Assembly (NCBI RefSeq): GCF_004210735.1
Contig: NZ_SDZL01000001.1
Span: forward strand, 29,381-93,380
Length of the DNA stretch: 64,000 bases
Direction of reading: 5' to 3'
From: Brevundimonas sp.
GTDB lineage: Bacteria; Pseudomonadota; Alphaproteobacteria; Caulobacterales; Caulobacteraceae
A program made the translations under genes and the position numbers. Numbering within the stretch: the first letter of the stretch is position 1; each line of letters opens with the position of its first letter. This document shows, piece by piece, positions 8,733 to 17,645 of the stretch. Below the pieces are notes generated by a model, which saw nothing but the letters and a program-made list of their open reading frames with translations, did no database searches and was not told the DNA's origin.

Positions 8733-9389
8733 GTGCGCTGGATCGTCCTGATCGTTGATGACCATCCGCTGGTCGGACAGGCTTTCGAGCTGTCCATCCG
8801 TGCGGCCTATCCCCATCTGGATGTGGGACGCGTGACCACCGCCGCCGAGGCCGAGGCCTATGCGCGGGCCCACGCCTCGCGGATCAAGGTCGTCATGCTG
8901 GATCTGATGTTGCCGGACGTGACGGGATTCGCCGCCTTGCTGCGTCTGCAGCAGCTGTTGCCGGACGCCAGGATCGCCATCGTTTCGGCTCGCACCGACG
9001 CCCATTCGGTGTCGATGGCGCGGGCTTTCGGGGTTTCGGGCTATCTGGGCAAGGGCGCGGCGGTCGATACGCTGGTCAACTCTGTCGGCGCCCTTATGCG
9101 GGGCGAGACGGTGTTCCCGGCGCAGACCCAGGCCCCGGCGCCGGACGTGGGCGAGTTCCATCGCCGACTGGCCTCGTTGTCCGCCGCGCAACTGCGCGTA
9201 CTGACCGCCCTGTCGGACGGGAAGTTGAACAAGCAGATCGCCGGGGACATGAAGCTGACCGAGGGGACGGTGAAGCAGCACGTCTCGGCCATCCTGAAGA
9301 AGCTGGCGGTGACCAATCGCAGTCAGGCCATCGTCGCGGCCCGCCCCTATCTGCAGGATCTGATCGGCAAGGACGAGTCGGCGGCCTGA
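8733..9389 (+). CDS. NarL/LuxR-type response regulator
   Basis: A 218-residue two-domain transcription factor: receiver (1-120) with the acidic pair D9-D10, phosphoacceptor Asp57 in MLDLMLPD and a conserved Lys in GYLGKGA; then a LuxR/GerE helix-turn-helix (about 145-205) with LSAAQLRVLTALSDGKLNKQIA and the recognition helix around EGTVKQHVSAILKKL. The start is GTG. It is divergent from the fibre operon and has no adjacent kinase of its own, so control of the fibre genes by the hybrid kinase/Hpt relay at the other end of that operon is plausible but inferred. Confidence 0.9.
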   Translation: MRWIVLIVDDHPLVGQAFELSIRAAYPHLDVGRVTTAAEAEAYARAHASRIKVVMLDLMLPDVTGFAALLRLQQLLPDARIAIVSARTDAHSVSMARAFGVSGYLGKGAAVDTLVNSVGALMRGETVFPAQTQAPAPDVGEFHRRLASLSAAQLRVLTALSDGKLNKQIAGDMKLTEGTVKQHVSAILKKLAVTNRSQAIVAARPYLQDLIGKDESAA

Positions 9390-9398
9390 TCGCCGCCG

Positions 9399-9430
9399 TT
9401 GCACTGCATCCCCAGAAAAAAACAGTGCAA
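9399..9430. other. inverted repeat after the LuxR-type regulator gene
   Basis: TTGCACTG (9399-9406) pairs with CAGTGCAA (9423-9430) around a 16-base loop that includes a run of seven A. A second partial arm, GTGCAAC, follows at 9434. It begins ten bases after the regulator stop. No T-run follows on the plus strand, so it may be a weak terminator or a protein binding site; the rest of the 226-bp gap to the next gene shows nothing clear. Confidence 0.4.
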
Positions 9431-9615
9431 GTCGTGCAACCGTACACTCCCGGCGGCGTCGGAGTTGCGGTGTGCGGGGCCGACGATGGGAAAGATCAGC
9501 GCCCATCATAGCGCGGTCCCCGGCGCGGGTGGCCGAATGCGCGATTCGGCCCGCAAACATCGACGTTGTCAGGGTTGGGAATGATGGCCGATCGGGTCGG
9601 ACCGGCGCCCGGCCC

Positions 9616-10668
9616 TTACTCTTCGAGCGGCGCGGGCGCGCGGGGCGCAGCCGGCGGCTCGTTGCGATAGCGGGGCGCGGGGGCGGGCTGGATTACACCC
9701 TGCCGCTCGATGAAGGCGCCGCGCGCGACATTGTGGGGATGGTCCGGCGCCTCGGCCATCGACAGGACCGGCGCGATGCAGGCGTCATGCGCCCCGGCCA
9801 TGGCGCACCAGTCGTCGCGGGTGCGGGTCAGGAAGATGGCCGTCAGCTTGTCCTTGAGCGCCGGCCACGCCGCCGGGTCGAACTGGGCGTCAAAGGCGGG
9901 ATCGTCTGCGACCCCGGCGACGGCGCGCAGGGCGGCGTAGAACAGGGGTTCGATCGCGCCGACCGCGATATGGCCGCCGTCCGCCGTTTCATAGGTGTCG
10001 TAGAAATGGGCGCCGGTATCCAGCAGATTGACCCCGCGCTGGTCGCGCCAGCCCAGGGTCTGGCGGAAGCCCCAGATCATGCTCATCAACAGGGCCGAGC
10101 CCTCGGTCATGGCGCAGTCGATGACCTCGCCCCGGCCGGTGCGGCGCGCGCCCAGCAGGGCGCTGACCATGCCGAAGGCCAGCAGCATGCCGCCCCCGCC
10201 GAAATCGCCCACCAGATTCAGCGGCGGTGTGGGCTTGTCCCCTGCCCGGCCGAAGGCGTGCAGGGCGCCGGAGATGGCGATGTAGTCGATGTCGTGTCCC
10301 GGAGCCTGGGCCAGCGGCCCGGTCTGGCCCCAGCCGGTCATACGGCCGTAAACCAGGCGCGGATTGTCGGCCAGTAGCACGTCCGGGCCCAGACCCAGCC
10401 GCTCCATCACCCCCGGTCGAAAGCCCTCGAACAATCCATCGGCGCCGGCGGCGAGCTCGCGCACGCGCGCCACGCCCTGCGGCGTCTTCAGGTCCGCCTC
10501 AACCAGCTTGCGGGATCTGGAGAGCGGGTCGCGCGGATCGGGCGCGGCGCCGGGGCGATGGACCTGGATGACCTCGGCCCCCTGATCCGCCAGCATCATG
10601 CCGCAGAAGGGGCCGGGGCCGATGCCCGCGATCTCGATGATGCGGATGCCCGCCAGCGGTCCGGCCAA
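9616..10668 (-). CDS. alpha-methylacyl-CoA racemase-type CaiB/BaiF family protein
   Basis: A 350-residue cytoplasmic enzyme of the class III CoA-transferase fold. Subfamily residues fit alpha-methylacyl-CoA racemases: GHDIDYIA with His125 and DFGGGGM with Asp155, matching the catalytic His/Asp spacing of bacterial MCR. It would epimerise 2-methyl-branched acyl-CoAs so they can enter beta-oxidation. The start is TTG with GGGGAGG six bases before it. It lies 100 bp behind the aldehyde dehydrogenase gene on the same strand; a functional link is not obvious. A related CoA-transferase activity cannot be excluded. Confidence 0.85.
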   Translation of the reverse strand: MAGPLAGIRIIEIAGIGPGPFCGMMLADQGAEVIQVHRPGAAPDPRDPLSRSRKLVEADLKTPQGVARVRELAAGADGLFEGFRPGVMERLGLGPDVLLADNPRLVYGRMTGWGQTGPLAQAPGHDIDYIAISGALHAFGRAGDKPTPPLNLVGDFGGGGMLLAFGMVSALLGARRTGRGEVIDCAMTEGSALLMSMIWGFRQTLGWRDQRGVNLLDTGAHFYDTYETADGGHIAVGAIEPLFYAALRAVAGVADDPAFDAQFDPAAWPALKDKLTAIFLTRTRDDWCAMAGAHDACIAPVLSMAEAPDHPHNVARGAFIERQGVIQPAPAPRYRNEPPAAPRAPAPLEE

Positions 10669-10768
10669 AGTCGCCCTCCCCGTTCGTCTGATTGACGATC
10701 AGTTGAGCCCGAAGCGGCCGCCGCGTCCAGCGGCGACCGCCCCTCGGGGAGCCTGATCGGAGGACCGC

Positions 10769-12319
10769 TCAGATGGGGAAGTCGACGCCCTGGGCCAGCG
10801 GCAACTCGGACGAATAGTTCATCGTGTGCGTCTGGCGGCGCATATAGGCCTTCCACGAGTCGGAGCCGGATTCGCGGCCGCCCCCGGTTTCCTTTTCGCC
10901 GCCGAAGGCCCCACCGATCTCGGCGCCCGAGGTGCCCAGATTGACGTTGGCGATGCCGCAGTCGCTGCCTGCCGCCGAGATGAAGCGGCCCGCCTCGCGC
11001 AGATCGGTGGTGAAGATGGCCGACGACAGGCCCTGGGGCACGTCGTTGTTGCGGCGAACCGCATCCTCGAAATCGGTGTAGCGGAAGACGTGCAGAATGG
11101 GGGCGAAGGTCTCCTCCATCACATTGGTCACGTCGGCCGGATGCTCGACCAGGGCCGGGCGCATATAGAATCCGCCAGCCAGTTCCAGCAGTTCGACGCG
11201 CTCGCCGCCCGAGACGACGGCGCCGGATGCGCGCGCCTTGTCCAGCGTGGCGACCATGCCGTCGCGAGCCGCCTCGTCGATCAGGGGGCCGACCAGAACA
11301 CCGGCCTGCATCGGATCGCCGATGGTGATGGCGGCATAGGCGGACTTGAGACGGGGAACCAGGGCGTCATAGACGCTGTCGTGGACGAACAGGCGGCGCG
11401 TGGTGGTGCAGCGCTGGCCCGCCGTGCCGGCCGCGCCGAACAGGATGCCGCGGATGGCCAGCTCCAGATCGGCGCTGGGGGCGACGATGACGGCGTTGTT
11501 GCCGCCCAGTTCCAGGATAGTGCGGCCGAAGCGGGCCGCGACACGCGGGCCCAGCACGCGGCCCATGCGGGTGCTGCCGGTCGCGCTGACCAGTTTGATG
11601 GCCGGGCTGTCGGCCAGGGCCTCGCCCACCTCACGGCCGCCGATCAGGATCTGATGCAGGCCCTTGGGCGCAGCGCCGAACCGGGCCGCCGCCCGCTCGA
11701 ACAGATACTGGCAGGCCAGGCCGCACAGGGGGGTCTTTTCCGACGGCTTCCAGATCACCGGATCGCCGCAGACCAGCGCCAGGGCCGTGTTCCACGACCA
11801 GACCGCGACGGGGAAGTTGAAGGCCGAGATGACGCCGACCGGACCCAGCGGATGCCAGGTCTCGGTCATGTGGTGGCCGGGCCGTTCCGAGGCGATGGTC
11901 AGGCCGTGCAGCTGACGCGACAGGCCGACGGCGAAGTCGCAGATGTCGATCATCTCCTGGACCTCGCCCAGGCCCTCGGAGGTGACCTTGCCGGCCTCCA
12001 GGCTGACCAGGGCGCCCAGCTCTTCCTTGTGAGCGCGCAGTTCTTCGCCCAGCAGGCGGACCAGTTCGCCGCGCACCGGGGCGGGCGTATCGCGCCATTG
12101 GGGGAAGGCGTCCGAGGCGGCGGCGATGGCGGTCTGAATCTCGGCGGGACGGGCCGCTTTCAGGCCGCCCAGGATCGAGCCGTCGATGGGGCTGCCGACC
12201 GGGATGTCGCCGCTGACCGCAATATGCCGGTGCAGGTCAAAGGCGTTCAGCACCCGATCCGCCACCGAGGCTCGGCCACCCCGGGCCGAAAGGCGGTCAA
12301 TGCCCGACAAGTCATTCAT
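10769..12319 (-). CDS. amaB: antiquitin-type aldehyde dehydrogenase (ALDH7, aminoadipate semialdehyde)
   Basis: A 516-residue NAD-dependent aldehyde dehydrogenase. Cofactor region FNFPVAVWSWN (167-177) and WKPSEKTP (190-197), general base Glu270 in LELGGNNA, nucleophile Cys304 in GTAGQRCTTTRR. The GQRCTTTRR context, the C-terminal GGEKETGGGRESGSDSWK stretch and the length fit the ALDH7/antiquitin group, which oxidises L-2-aminoadipate 6-semialdehyde (piperideine-6-carboxylate) in lysine breakdown. An Lrp/AsnC regulator gene lies 5.3 kb upstream on the same strand, consistent with amino-acid catabolism. The exact substrate is inferred from family resemblance. Confidence 0.85.
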   Translation of the reverse strand: MNDLSGIDRLSARGGRASVADRVLNAFDLHRHIAVSGDIPVGSPIDGSILGGLKAARPAEIQTAIAAASDAFPQWRDTPAPVRGELVRLLGEELRAHKEELGALVSLEAGKVTSEGLGEVQEMIDICDFAVGLSRQLHGLTIASERPGHHMTETWHPLGPVGVISAFNFPVAVWSWNTALALVCGDPVIWKPSEKTPLCGLACQYLFERAAARFGAAPKGLHQILIGGREVGEALADSPAIKLVSATGSTRMGRVLGPRVAARFGRTILELGGNNAVIVAPSADLELAIRGILFGAAGTAGQRCTTTRRLFVHDSVYDALVPRLKSAYAAITIGDPMQAGVLVGPLIDEAARDGMVATLDKARASGAVVSGGERVELLELAGGFYMRPALVEHPADVTNVMEETFAPILHVFRYTDFEDAVRRNNDVPQGLSSAIFTTDLREAGRFISAAGSDCGIANVNLGTSGAEIGGAFGGEKETGGGRESGSDSWKAYMRRQTHTMNYSSELPLAQGVDFPI

Positions 12320-12414
12320 GAATACAAAACCTTGAGCGCCGTCGTCCGAAACGAGGCAACAGAAAGGGAAGCCGTCGCGCCGTCACGCGCCGGGGCCCGA
12401 AATGCGGAGAGAAT

Positions 12415-12443
12415 GGGAGGGCGAGCCACAGGCCCGCCCTCCC
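12415..12443 (-). terminator. strong hairpin after TonB receptor gene
   Basis: GGGAGGGCG (12415-12423) pairs with CGCCCTCCC (12435-12443), nine G/C-rich pairs with an 11-base loop, 16 bp after the stop of the minus-strand TonB receptor gene. The sequence that follows on the minus strand is pyrimidine-rich but lacks a clean T-run, so termination is likely but not certain. Confidence 0.5.
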
Positions 12444-12458
12444 GTCTTCATCCGGGGA

Positions 12459-15293
12459 TCAGAACCGAACCGACAGACCGGCGTAGAAATACCGACCGAT
12501 CGTATCATAGGTGTTCGGATCCGTGTTCGACTCGATAGGCGAGGTCAGGAGGGGCGCCTCCTTGTCGAACAGGTTCTGGACCCCGCCGAAGACCTGGTAG
12601 CGCTCGCCGAAGTTATAGGCGGCGTGCAGGTGGTGATAGAAATAGGCGTCCACCGTCGGATGGGTGATGCCCGCGGTCGGATTGGCCGAGCCGTTCAGGA
12701 TGGCCGTGGCGTATTTCCGGTCCTTGAGCTCCGAGATGAACTCGGTGCGCCAGGTGACGCTCAGGTTGTTGCTGGCCCAGCCCAGGCTGCTGGTCAGACG
12801 CCATTCCGGGATCGCCGGTGTGTCGCCGCCGACAGTGCCCACGCGGTCGACTTCACGCGACTGGGGGTTGGGCTGCAGGGTGTTCTTCTGCACCCAGGTG
12901 CCCAGCAGGCTGGCGGTCATGCGCGCGGTGTCGCCACCCCAGCCCAGGTTGTCCATGTCCCAGCGATAGTTGGCCGCGAAATCGACGCCCGCGGTGTGCA
13001 GCTGAGCCACATTGGCCAGCGGCACGCCCCAGTCGATGATCTCGTAGGTCGTGGGCGAGCGGGTGAAGGTCTGGCAGTAGACGCTGTTGACGTCGTTGCT
13101 CTGGAAGCAGGCGTTCAGCACGCCGCCCGGACCGCCCGACAGACGCTCGATCGCGTCGTCGATCTTGATGTCATAGTAGTCGACGGTCAGGTTGAAGCCC
13201 GGAATGGCCGAGGGCGTGAACACGAAGCCCAGGGTCATGGTGTCCGAGGTTTCCGGGTTCAGGTTCGGGTTCGACACCAGGCGGGCCTCAAGCGCGGCGC
13301 CGTTCTGTTGATACGAACCGATGACGCCGGCCGGGATGCCTTGGGCGATACACAGGTCCGCGACCGCGCCGGTCGGGTTGGCGGTGGCCGAGCAGGGATC
13401 GATCATCGCCGGATAGGTGTTCACCAGGCCGCCGAACAGCTCATAGATGTTCGGGGCGCGGGCGGCGCGTTGATACAGGGCGCGCAGACGCCAGTCGCTG
13501 TTCAGCTTGGCCTCGCCGCCGGCCTTGTAGGTCCAGACCTGACCCGCCGACGAATAGTCCGAATAGCGGGCGGCCAGTTCCAGGCCGACATATTCGGCGA
13601 ACCCGACGTTGCTGAGCAGCGGAACGATGGCCTCGGCATAGACTTCGCTGACGTCATATTCGCCGCGCGTGGCGTTGCGCTCGCCAAAGCCGGCGGAGGC
13701 GAAGTCCAGCAGGACCGGGGCCGGGTTGTCGGCGCTTTCGACCGAGCGGTATTCCGCGCCCGCCGCGAAGCCGACGACGCCGGCCGGCAGGGTGAACAGG
13801 TCACCGGTGATCTGGGCCGCAGCGATCTTTTCCGTGATGTTGGTCGAGCTGATGTTGTCGACGCGCAGGAAGTCGATCAGTTCGGGCGACCAGGTGTCCA
13901 GGCTGGTGATCAGCACGCACTGCGGGTTGCCGCTGGCGCAGCGCGTCGGGTCGGTGATGCTGGGGGTCGAGGCTTCGACGAAGGTGCGGCGCGAGATGTC
14001 GCCGCGCTGGACTTCGGTCGTGGACAGGTGGCTGTAGCTGTAGCTGGCGGCCCATTCCCAGTTGTCGCCCAGCTTGCCTTCCAGACCCGTCAGGATGCGG
14101 TACATGTCGCGGCTGTAGGCGATCTCGCGTTCCGGGAACTCCATCGGCGAGGCGACACGCACGGCGAACGGCGCGGTCGGGTCCGGGCGCTGGGCCAGCA
14201 GGGCGGCCATTTGCGGGGTCACGAACGAGGCGTTGTAGGGAACGCCCGGGACGTTGGTCGTCTGGCGGGCGTTGACCGCCGTGCGCGACAGGACCGCCGC
14301 CGACTCGATGTGGTTGAAGCTGACCTCGGCGAAGGCGCGGACGCCGTTGTTGAAGTCATAGAAGCCGCGACCGAACACGTTGGTGCGGTCCAGCGGGATC
14401 TGGATGGCATAGTCGCCGGTCAGGTCGAAATTGGTGTCCGTGGCAGCGTTGAACAGACGCGGCACGCCGTTGTCGAGCGCGTAGTTGGTGTTGACGAAAC
14501 CGCCGGCGCCGTCCGAGGTCGGAATACCGATCAGCGTGCCGCCCAGACGGCTGAGCGTGCCGGTGCGGACGAAGCCCGAGCCGGTGTCGGTCAGGCCGTA
14601 GCGGGTCAGGTCGCGCGAGTTGGCGCGAACGGTGTCGCGGGTCTCGTAGTTGACGTGCAGCCAGGCGCCGGCGTTGTCGGTGCTGGCGCCGATGGTGCCC
14701 GCGACGCTCCAGGTCTGGCCGTCGCCTTCGCCCGAGATGCCGTAGCGGCTCTCGATCAGGGCGCCGTCGAAACGGTCGCGCAGGATGAAGTTGACGACGC
14801 CAGCCATGGCGTCCGAGCCATAGACGGCCGAGGCGCCGCCGGTGACCAGTTCGACCCGCTCGACCAGCGAGGCCGGGATGTTGTTGACGTCGACGATGCC
14901 CTTCTGGTTCGAGGCCATGAAGCGGCGACCGTTGACCAGGACCAGGGTCCGCTGCGGGCCCAGGCCGCGCAGGTTCAGGCTGGCGGTGGCGTCGGATTCG
15001 CCGGTGACGTTGGTGCCCTTGGTCGAGCCGGCGACCAGTTGCGGCAGGGTGTTCAGATATTCCTCGACCGTACCGGCCGAGGCGATCTTCAGATCCTCGC
15101 TGGTGACGGTGGTCACCGGGCTGGACGAGACCAGGTCCTGGCGGCGGATGCGCGAGCCGGTGACGACGACGTCGTCGACCGAAACGGCAGAGGTCTGCTC
15201 CTGGGCCATGGCCAGTTCAGGGGCGGCGACGATGAGGGCGCTGGCTGCCGCGGTCGCGGTCAGCGCAAGGCGCAGGGATGCGTTCACTCGCAT
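12459..15293 (-). CDS. TonB-dependent receptor (large, 944 residues)
   Basis: An outer-membrane active transporter. Signal peptide 1-30 (ELAMAQ-E), TonB-box-like segment SVDDVVVTGSRI (about 38-49), plug domain about 55-170 with NLRGLGPQRTLVLVNGRR and VYGSDAMAGVVNFIL, then a 22-strand-type barrel ending in the terminal aromatic motif YAGLSVRF. The plug form (GSRIRR, PQRTLVLVNGRR) is common in the large receptors of Caulobacterales, Sphingomonadales and Xanthomonadales that import peptides or other organics rather than siderophores. Directly upstream are a secreted TPR protein (81 bp away) and an M19 dipeptidase homologue, suggesting peptide-type substrate uptake; the substrate is inferred. Confidence 0.9.
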   Translation of the reverse strand: MRVNASLRLALTATAAASALIVAAPELAMAQEQTSAVSVDDVVVTGSRIRRQDLVSSSPVTTVTSEDLKIASAGTVEEYLNTLPQLVAGSTKGTNVTGESDATASLNLRGLGPQRTLVLVNGRRFMASNQKGIVDVNNIPASLVERVELVTGGASAVYGSDAMAGVVNFILRDRFDGALIESRYGISGEGDGQTWSVAGTIGASTDNAGAWLHVNYETRDTVRANSRDLTRYGLTDTGSGFVRTGTLSRLGGTLIGIPTSDGAGGFVNTNYALDNGVPRLFNAATDTNFDLTGDYAIQIPLDRTNVFGRGFYDFNNGVRAFAEVSFNHIESAAVLSRTAVNARQTTNVPGVPYNASFVTPQMAALLAQRPDPTAPFAVRVASPMEFPEREIAYSRDMYRILTGLEGKLGDNWEWAASYSYSHLSTTEVQRGDISRRTFVEASTPSITDPTRCASGNPQCVLITSLDTWSPELIDFLRVDNISSTNITEKIAAAQITGDLFTLPAGVVGFAAGAEYRSVESADNPAPVLLDFASAGFGERNATRGEYDVSEVYAEAIVPLLSNVGFAEYVGLELAARYSDYSSAGQVWTYKAGGEAKLNSDWRLRALYQRAARAPNIYELFGGLVNTYPAMIDPCSATANPTGAVADLCIAQGIPAGVIGSYQQNGAALEARLVSNPNLNPETSDTMTLGFVFTPSAIPGFNLTVDYYDIKIDDAIERLSGGPGGVLNACFQSNDVNSVYCQTFTRSPTTYEIIDWGVPLANVAQLHTAGVDFAANYRWDMDNLGWGGDTARMTASLLGTWVQKNTLQPNPQSREVDRVGTVGGDTPAIPEWRLTSSLGWASNNLSVTWRTEFISELKDRKYATAILNGSANPTAGITHPTVDAYFYHHLHAAYNFGERYQVFGGVQNLFDKEAPLLTSPIESNTDPNTYDTIGRYFYAGLSVRF

Positions 15294-15373
15294 GAGTGTT
15301 CTCCGTATCGTTCTGGAGGATCGGGCGCGCCGGGTGACGCGCCCGCTATGGGACGCTTGAACTCAGGGTCGGA

Positions 15374-16366
15374 TCAGGGACGCTGACGTCCGAACAGGTG
15401 GACCCAATCGGCCTCGGCCTGGATGCGGGCGAAATAGCTCCAGGTGTCGGTGTTCAGGGACCGGGCCAGGTTCTCGCGCGCCTTCTCGCGATCACCGATC
15501 AGCAGGTAGTAGTTGGCCAGGCTGTAGGCGGTGGACGCCTTGATGCCGTCGGCCGTGCTGAAGGCCTTGCCGCCGTCGACTTCCGAATAGACGTCGGCCG
15601 GATCACGCAGGTTCTTGAACAGCTGGATGCCGTCGAAATAGTAGTTCGACTCGATGTTGTTCACGAGGTCCAGCAGCGTGATGTCGAAGTCCTTCAGCAG
15701 CTTCTGACCTTCCTCGTAACGGCCGCCGCGGGCCAGCGAGAGGTAGAGCCAGTAGGTCGCGGCCGTTTCGTCCGACGCGCCCTGGATGCCCAGCGCCACT
15801 TCGCGCGACTGGCCGAACCACTTAGCGGCGTTGGCGTAGTCGTGCTTGGCGAAATAGGCTTGGCCCAGGTGGTAGTAGGCGTAGAACTGGACCACGTCGC
15901 GGGTGCTGGGGAAGTAGTCGGGGCCCAGACGCTCGCGCTCCAGCGGCATGCCTTCATACAGCTGAGCCGACTTCAGGCCGTCGGCGATGGATTCGTCGAA
16001 CATGCGCAGGCTGAAATAGCGGTGCGCGCGGTGACGCAGCAGCTTGGCCGAGTTCGGATAGCGACGCAGGCCGGCGGTATAGACCTCGGTCGCCTCGCGC
16101 ATCAGGCCGTTGTAGCCCAGCAGACGACCATACCAGGTGACGTTGTCGATCGAGGGATCGGCTTCGTAGGCGGCCTTGGCCTCACGCGTGGCGCGCTCCA
16201 GGGCGTCGGACGGGGCGGCGTTGACCGGGTTCGAGCCGATGGTGGTGTGCATCGGATCGCCGAACAGGGTGCGGCCCTGATAGCTTTGTTCCTGGGCCGT
16301 CGCGGCGCCGGCGCAAAGCAGCGACAGGGCGGCGGCGCCGGAGACGAGATACATCCTCATATTCAT
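15374..16366 (-). CDS. exported tetratricopeptide-repeat protein
   Basis: A 330-residue protein with signal peptide 1-24 (AATA-QEQ). The mature part is alpha-helical with TPR-like pairs, clearest at YGRLLGYNGLMREATEVYTAGLRRYPNSAKL, YYHLGQAYFAKHDYANAAKWF and ANYYLLIGDREKARENLARSL. No enzyme motif is visible. It lies between a dipeptidase homologue (46 bp upstream) and a TonB receptor (81 bp downstream) on one strand, so a periplasmic partner of that uptake system is a fair guess. Not recognised beyond the repeat fold. Confidence 0.75.
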   Translation of the reverse strand: MNMRMYLVSGAAALSLLCAGAATAQEQSYQGRTLFGDPMHTTIGSNPVNAAPSDALERATREAKAAYEADPSIDNVTWYGRLLGYNGLMREATEVYTAGLRRYPNSAKLLRHRAHRYFSLRMFDESIADGLKSAQLYEGMPLERERLGPDYFPSTRDVVQFYAYYHLGQAYFAKHDYANAAKWFGQSREVALGIQGASDETAATYWLYLSLARGGRYEEGQKLLKDFDITLLDLVNNIESNYYFDGIQLFKNLRDPADVYSEVDGGKAFSTADGIKASTAYSLANYYLLIGDREKARENLARSLNTDTWSYFARIQAEADWVHLFGRQRP

Positions 16367-16412
16367 CGAGAGTTCGCTTTCGTTTCTGGTTGTCGTTGTC
16401 GTTCGCCGCGCC

Positions 16413-17483
16413 TCAGCCGACGACGTCCTGGTAGAGGCGGCGCAGATTGCCGCCCATGATCTTGTCGATGTCCGTTGCGGAGAGCCCCAGCCCCTCCAGC
16501 CCCTGACGGACCGTCTCCATCCGGCGCGGACCGTTCAGCCCGTCCAGATAGAGCGGCCAGTCGTCGGGCTGGATCTGGGATCCCTCCTCCTGCAGCAGGA
16601 CGCGCAACTCCTCGGGTGTGTCGGGCACCACGCGGTGGTCGCGGTCGCTGCCTATGCAGACGTGATCGGCGCCGATCCGCTTCACCGCGTGGGCGATGTG
16701 CTGGAAATAGACGCCGAGATTGTCGGTCTTCGCATCCGTCAGGAATGTCCGGATCTGGGTGATCCCGACCAGTCCGCCCTTGTCGGCGACGGCGCGCATA
16801 TTGTCGTCGGTGGTGTTGCGACGATGGTCGCGCAGCGCCTTGCAGGCGGTGTGCGAGATGATCATCGGCCGCGTGGAGACGGCGATGGCGTCGGCCATGG
16901 TCTTCATGCCCGCGTGCGACAGGTCCAGCAGGACGCGCTCGGCCTCCATCCGGGCGATCAGTTCGCGGCCGAAGGGGGTGACGCCGGGATCGACCGCCTC
17001 GAAACAGCCGGCGCCCGCGGCGTTCAGCGTGTTGTAGGTCAGCTGGATGCTGGTGACGCCCAGAGCCTTGAGCCGGGCCACGCCGTCGGGATCGCGACCC
17101 GCCGGGGCGCTGTCCTGCAAATTGTAAAAGACGGCGATCTTGTTTCCGGCCACGGCGCGGTCGATGTCGGCGACGGCGCGGGCGCGGATGAAGCGGTCGG
17201 CGTTGGCCGCGTAGTAGCTTTCGTAGGCCTGATGGTCCTTCAGGAAGGCGTCGAACGCTTGCGCTTCCGCAACCTTGGGATCGGTCAGAGTGACGGCGAG
17301 GGCGCGGGTGCCGGCGGCGATGATCTGGTCCACCAGAGCCATGTCATAGGTGGTGCGCATCTCGCCCAGGGCGTCGAACACCAGCCCCTGCCCCGCCGCA
17401 TCGGCGCGACCGGCGGCGCAGCCCGACGCCATGGCGGCGGCGGATACGGCCAGGAACGAACGACGGTCCAGAAACAGCGACAT
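16413..17483 (-). CDS. M19 (renal) dipeptidase homologue with altered metal site
   Basis: About 356 residues. The start at 17483 gives a twin-arginine-like export signal (LDRRSFLAVSAAAMASGC) with a possible lipobox Cys22. M19 landmarks in the C-terminal half are present: DLSHAG, SHTACKAL, RNTTDDNMRA and HVCIGSDRDH. But the N-terminal HxD zinc motif (normally DGHND) reads FDALGEMR here, and the bridging glutamate segment (normally VEG) reads NLQD. So two conserved metal-binding places differ from active dipeptidases. It may be a divergent enzyme or a non-catalytic relative. It is cotranscribed with the TPR and TonB receptor genes by spacing. Confidence 0.75.
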   Translation of the reverse strand: MSLFLDRRSFLAVSAAAMASGCAAGRADAAGQGLVFDALGEMRTTYDMALVDQIIAAGTRALAVTLTDPKVAEAQAFDAFLKDHQAYESYYAANADRFIRARAVADIDRAVAGNKIAVFYNLQDSAPAGRDPDGVARLKALGVTSIQLTYNTLNAAGAGCFEAVDPGVTPFGRELIARMEAERVLLDLSHAGMKTMADAIAVSTRPMIISHTACKALRDHRRNTTDDNMRAVADKGGLVGITQIRTFLTDAKTDNLGVYFQHIAHAVKRIGADHVCIGSDRDHRVVPDTPEELRVLLQEEGSQIQPDDWPLYLDGLNGPRRMETVRQGLEGLGLSATDIDKIMGGNLRRLYQDVVG

Positions 17484-17603
17484 GACTCCCCCCGGCGACA
17501 CCGCCGCCTCTGGAGAGAGGCCTTTCGCTTCTTAAACGGAAGCGGTGCTGCGCTTTCCGTTTTGTAGTCTGATTTTATATTTTGGCAAGTCGCTGACGAA
17601 TTC

Positions 17604-17618
17604 TTTTACGTCTTGGCA
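17604..17618. promoter_or_regulatory. candidate Lrp/AsnC binding element before the dipeptidase gene
   Basis: TTTTACGTCTTGGCA lies in the AT-rich 162-bp gap between the Lrp-type regulator and the dipeptidase homologue. Nearly the same string occurs upstream of the regulator gene itself (18183-18196). The pairing of one copy before the regulator and one before its neighbour suggests an autoregulated site. Confidence 0.35.
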
Positions 17619-17645
17619 CGGAACGCTTTGAATTTGTCGCAGGAT

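Noticed and set aside
12402..15386. 994-codon plus-strand frame opposite a TonB receptor
   Set aside because: Same cause; the minus-strand product has plug, barrel and terminal aromatic residue, and the plus-strand reading has no recognisable domain.
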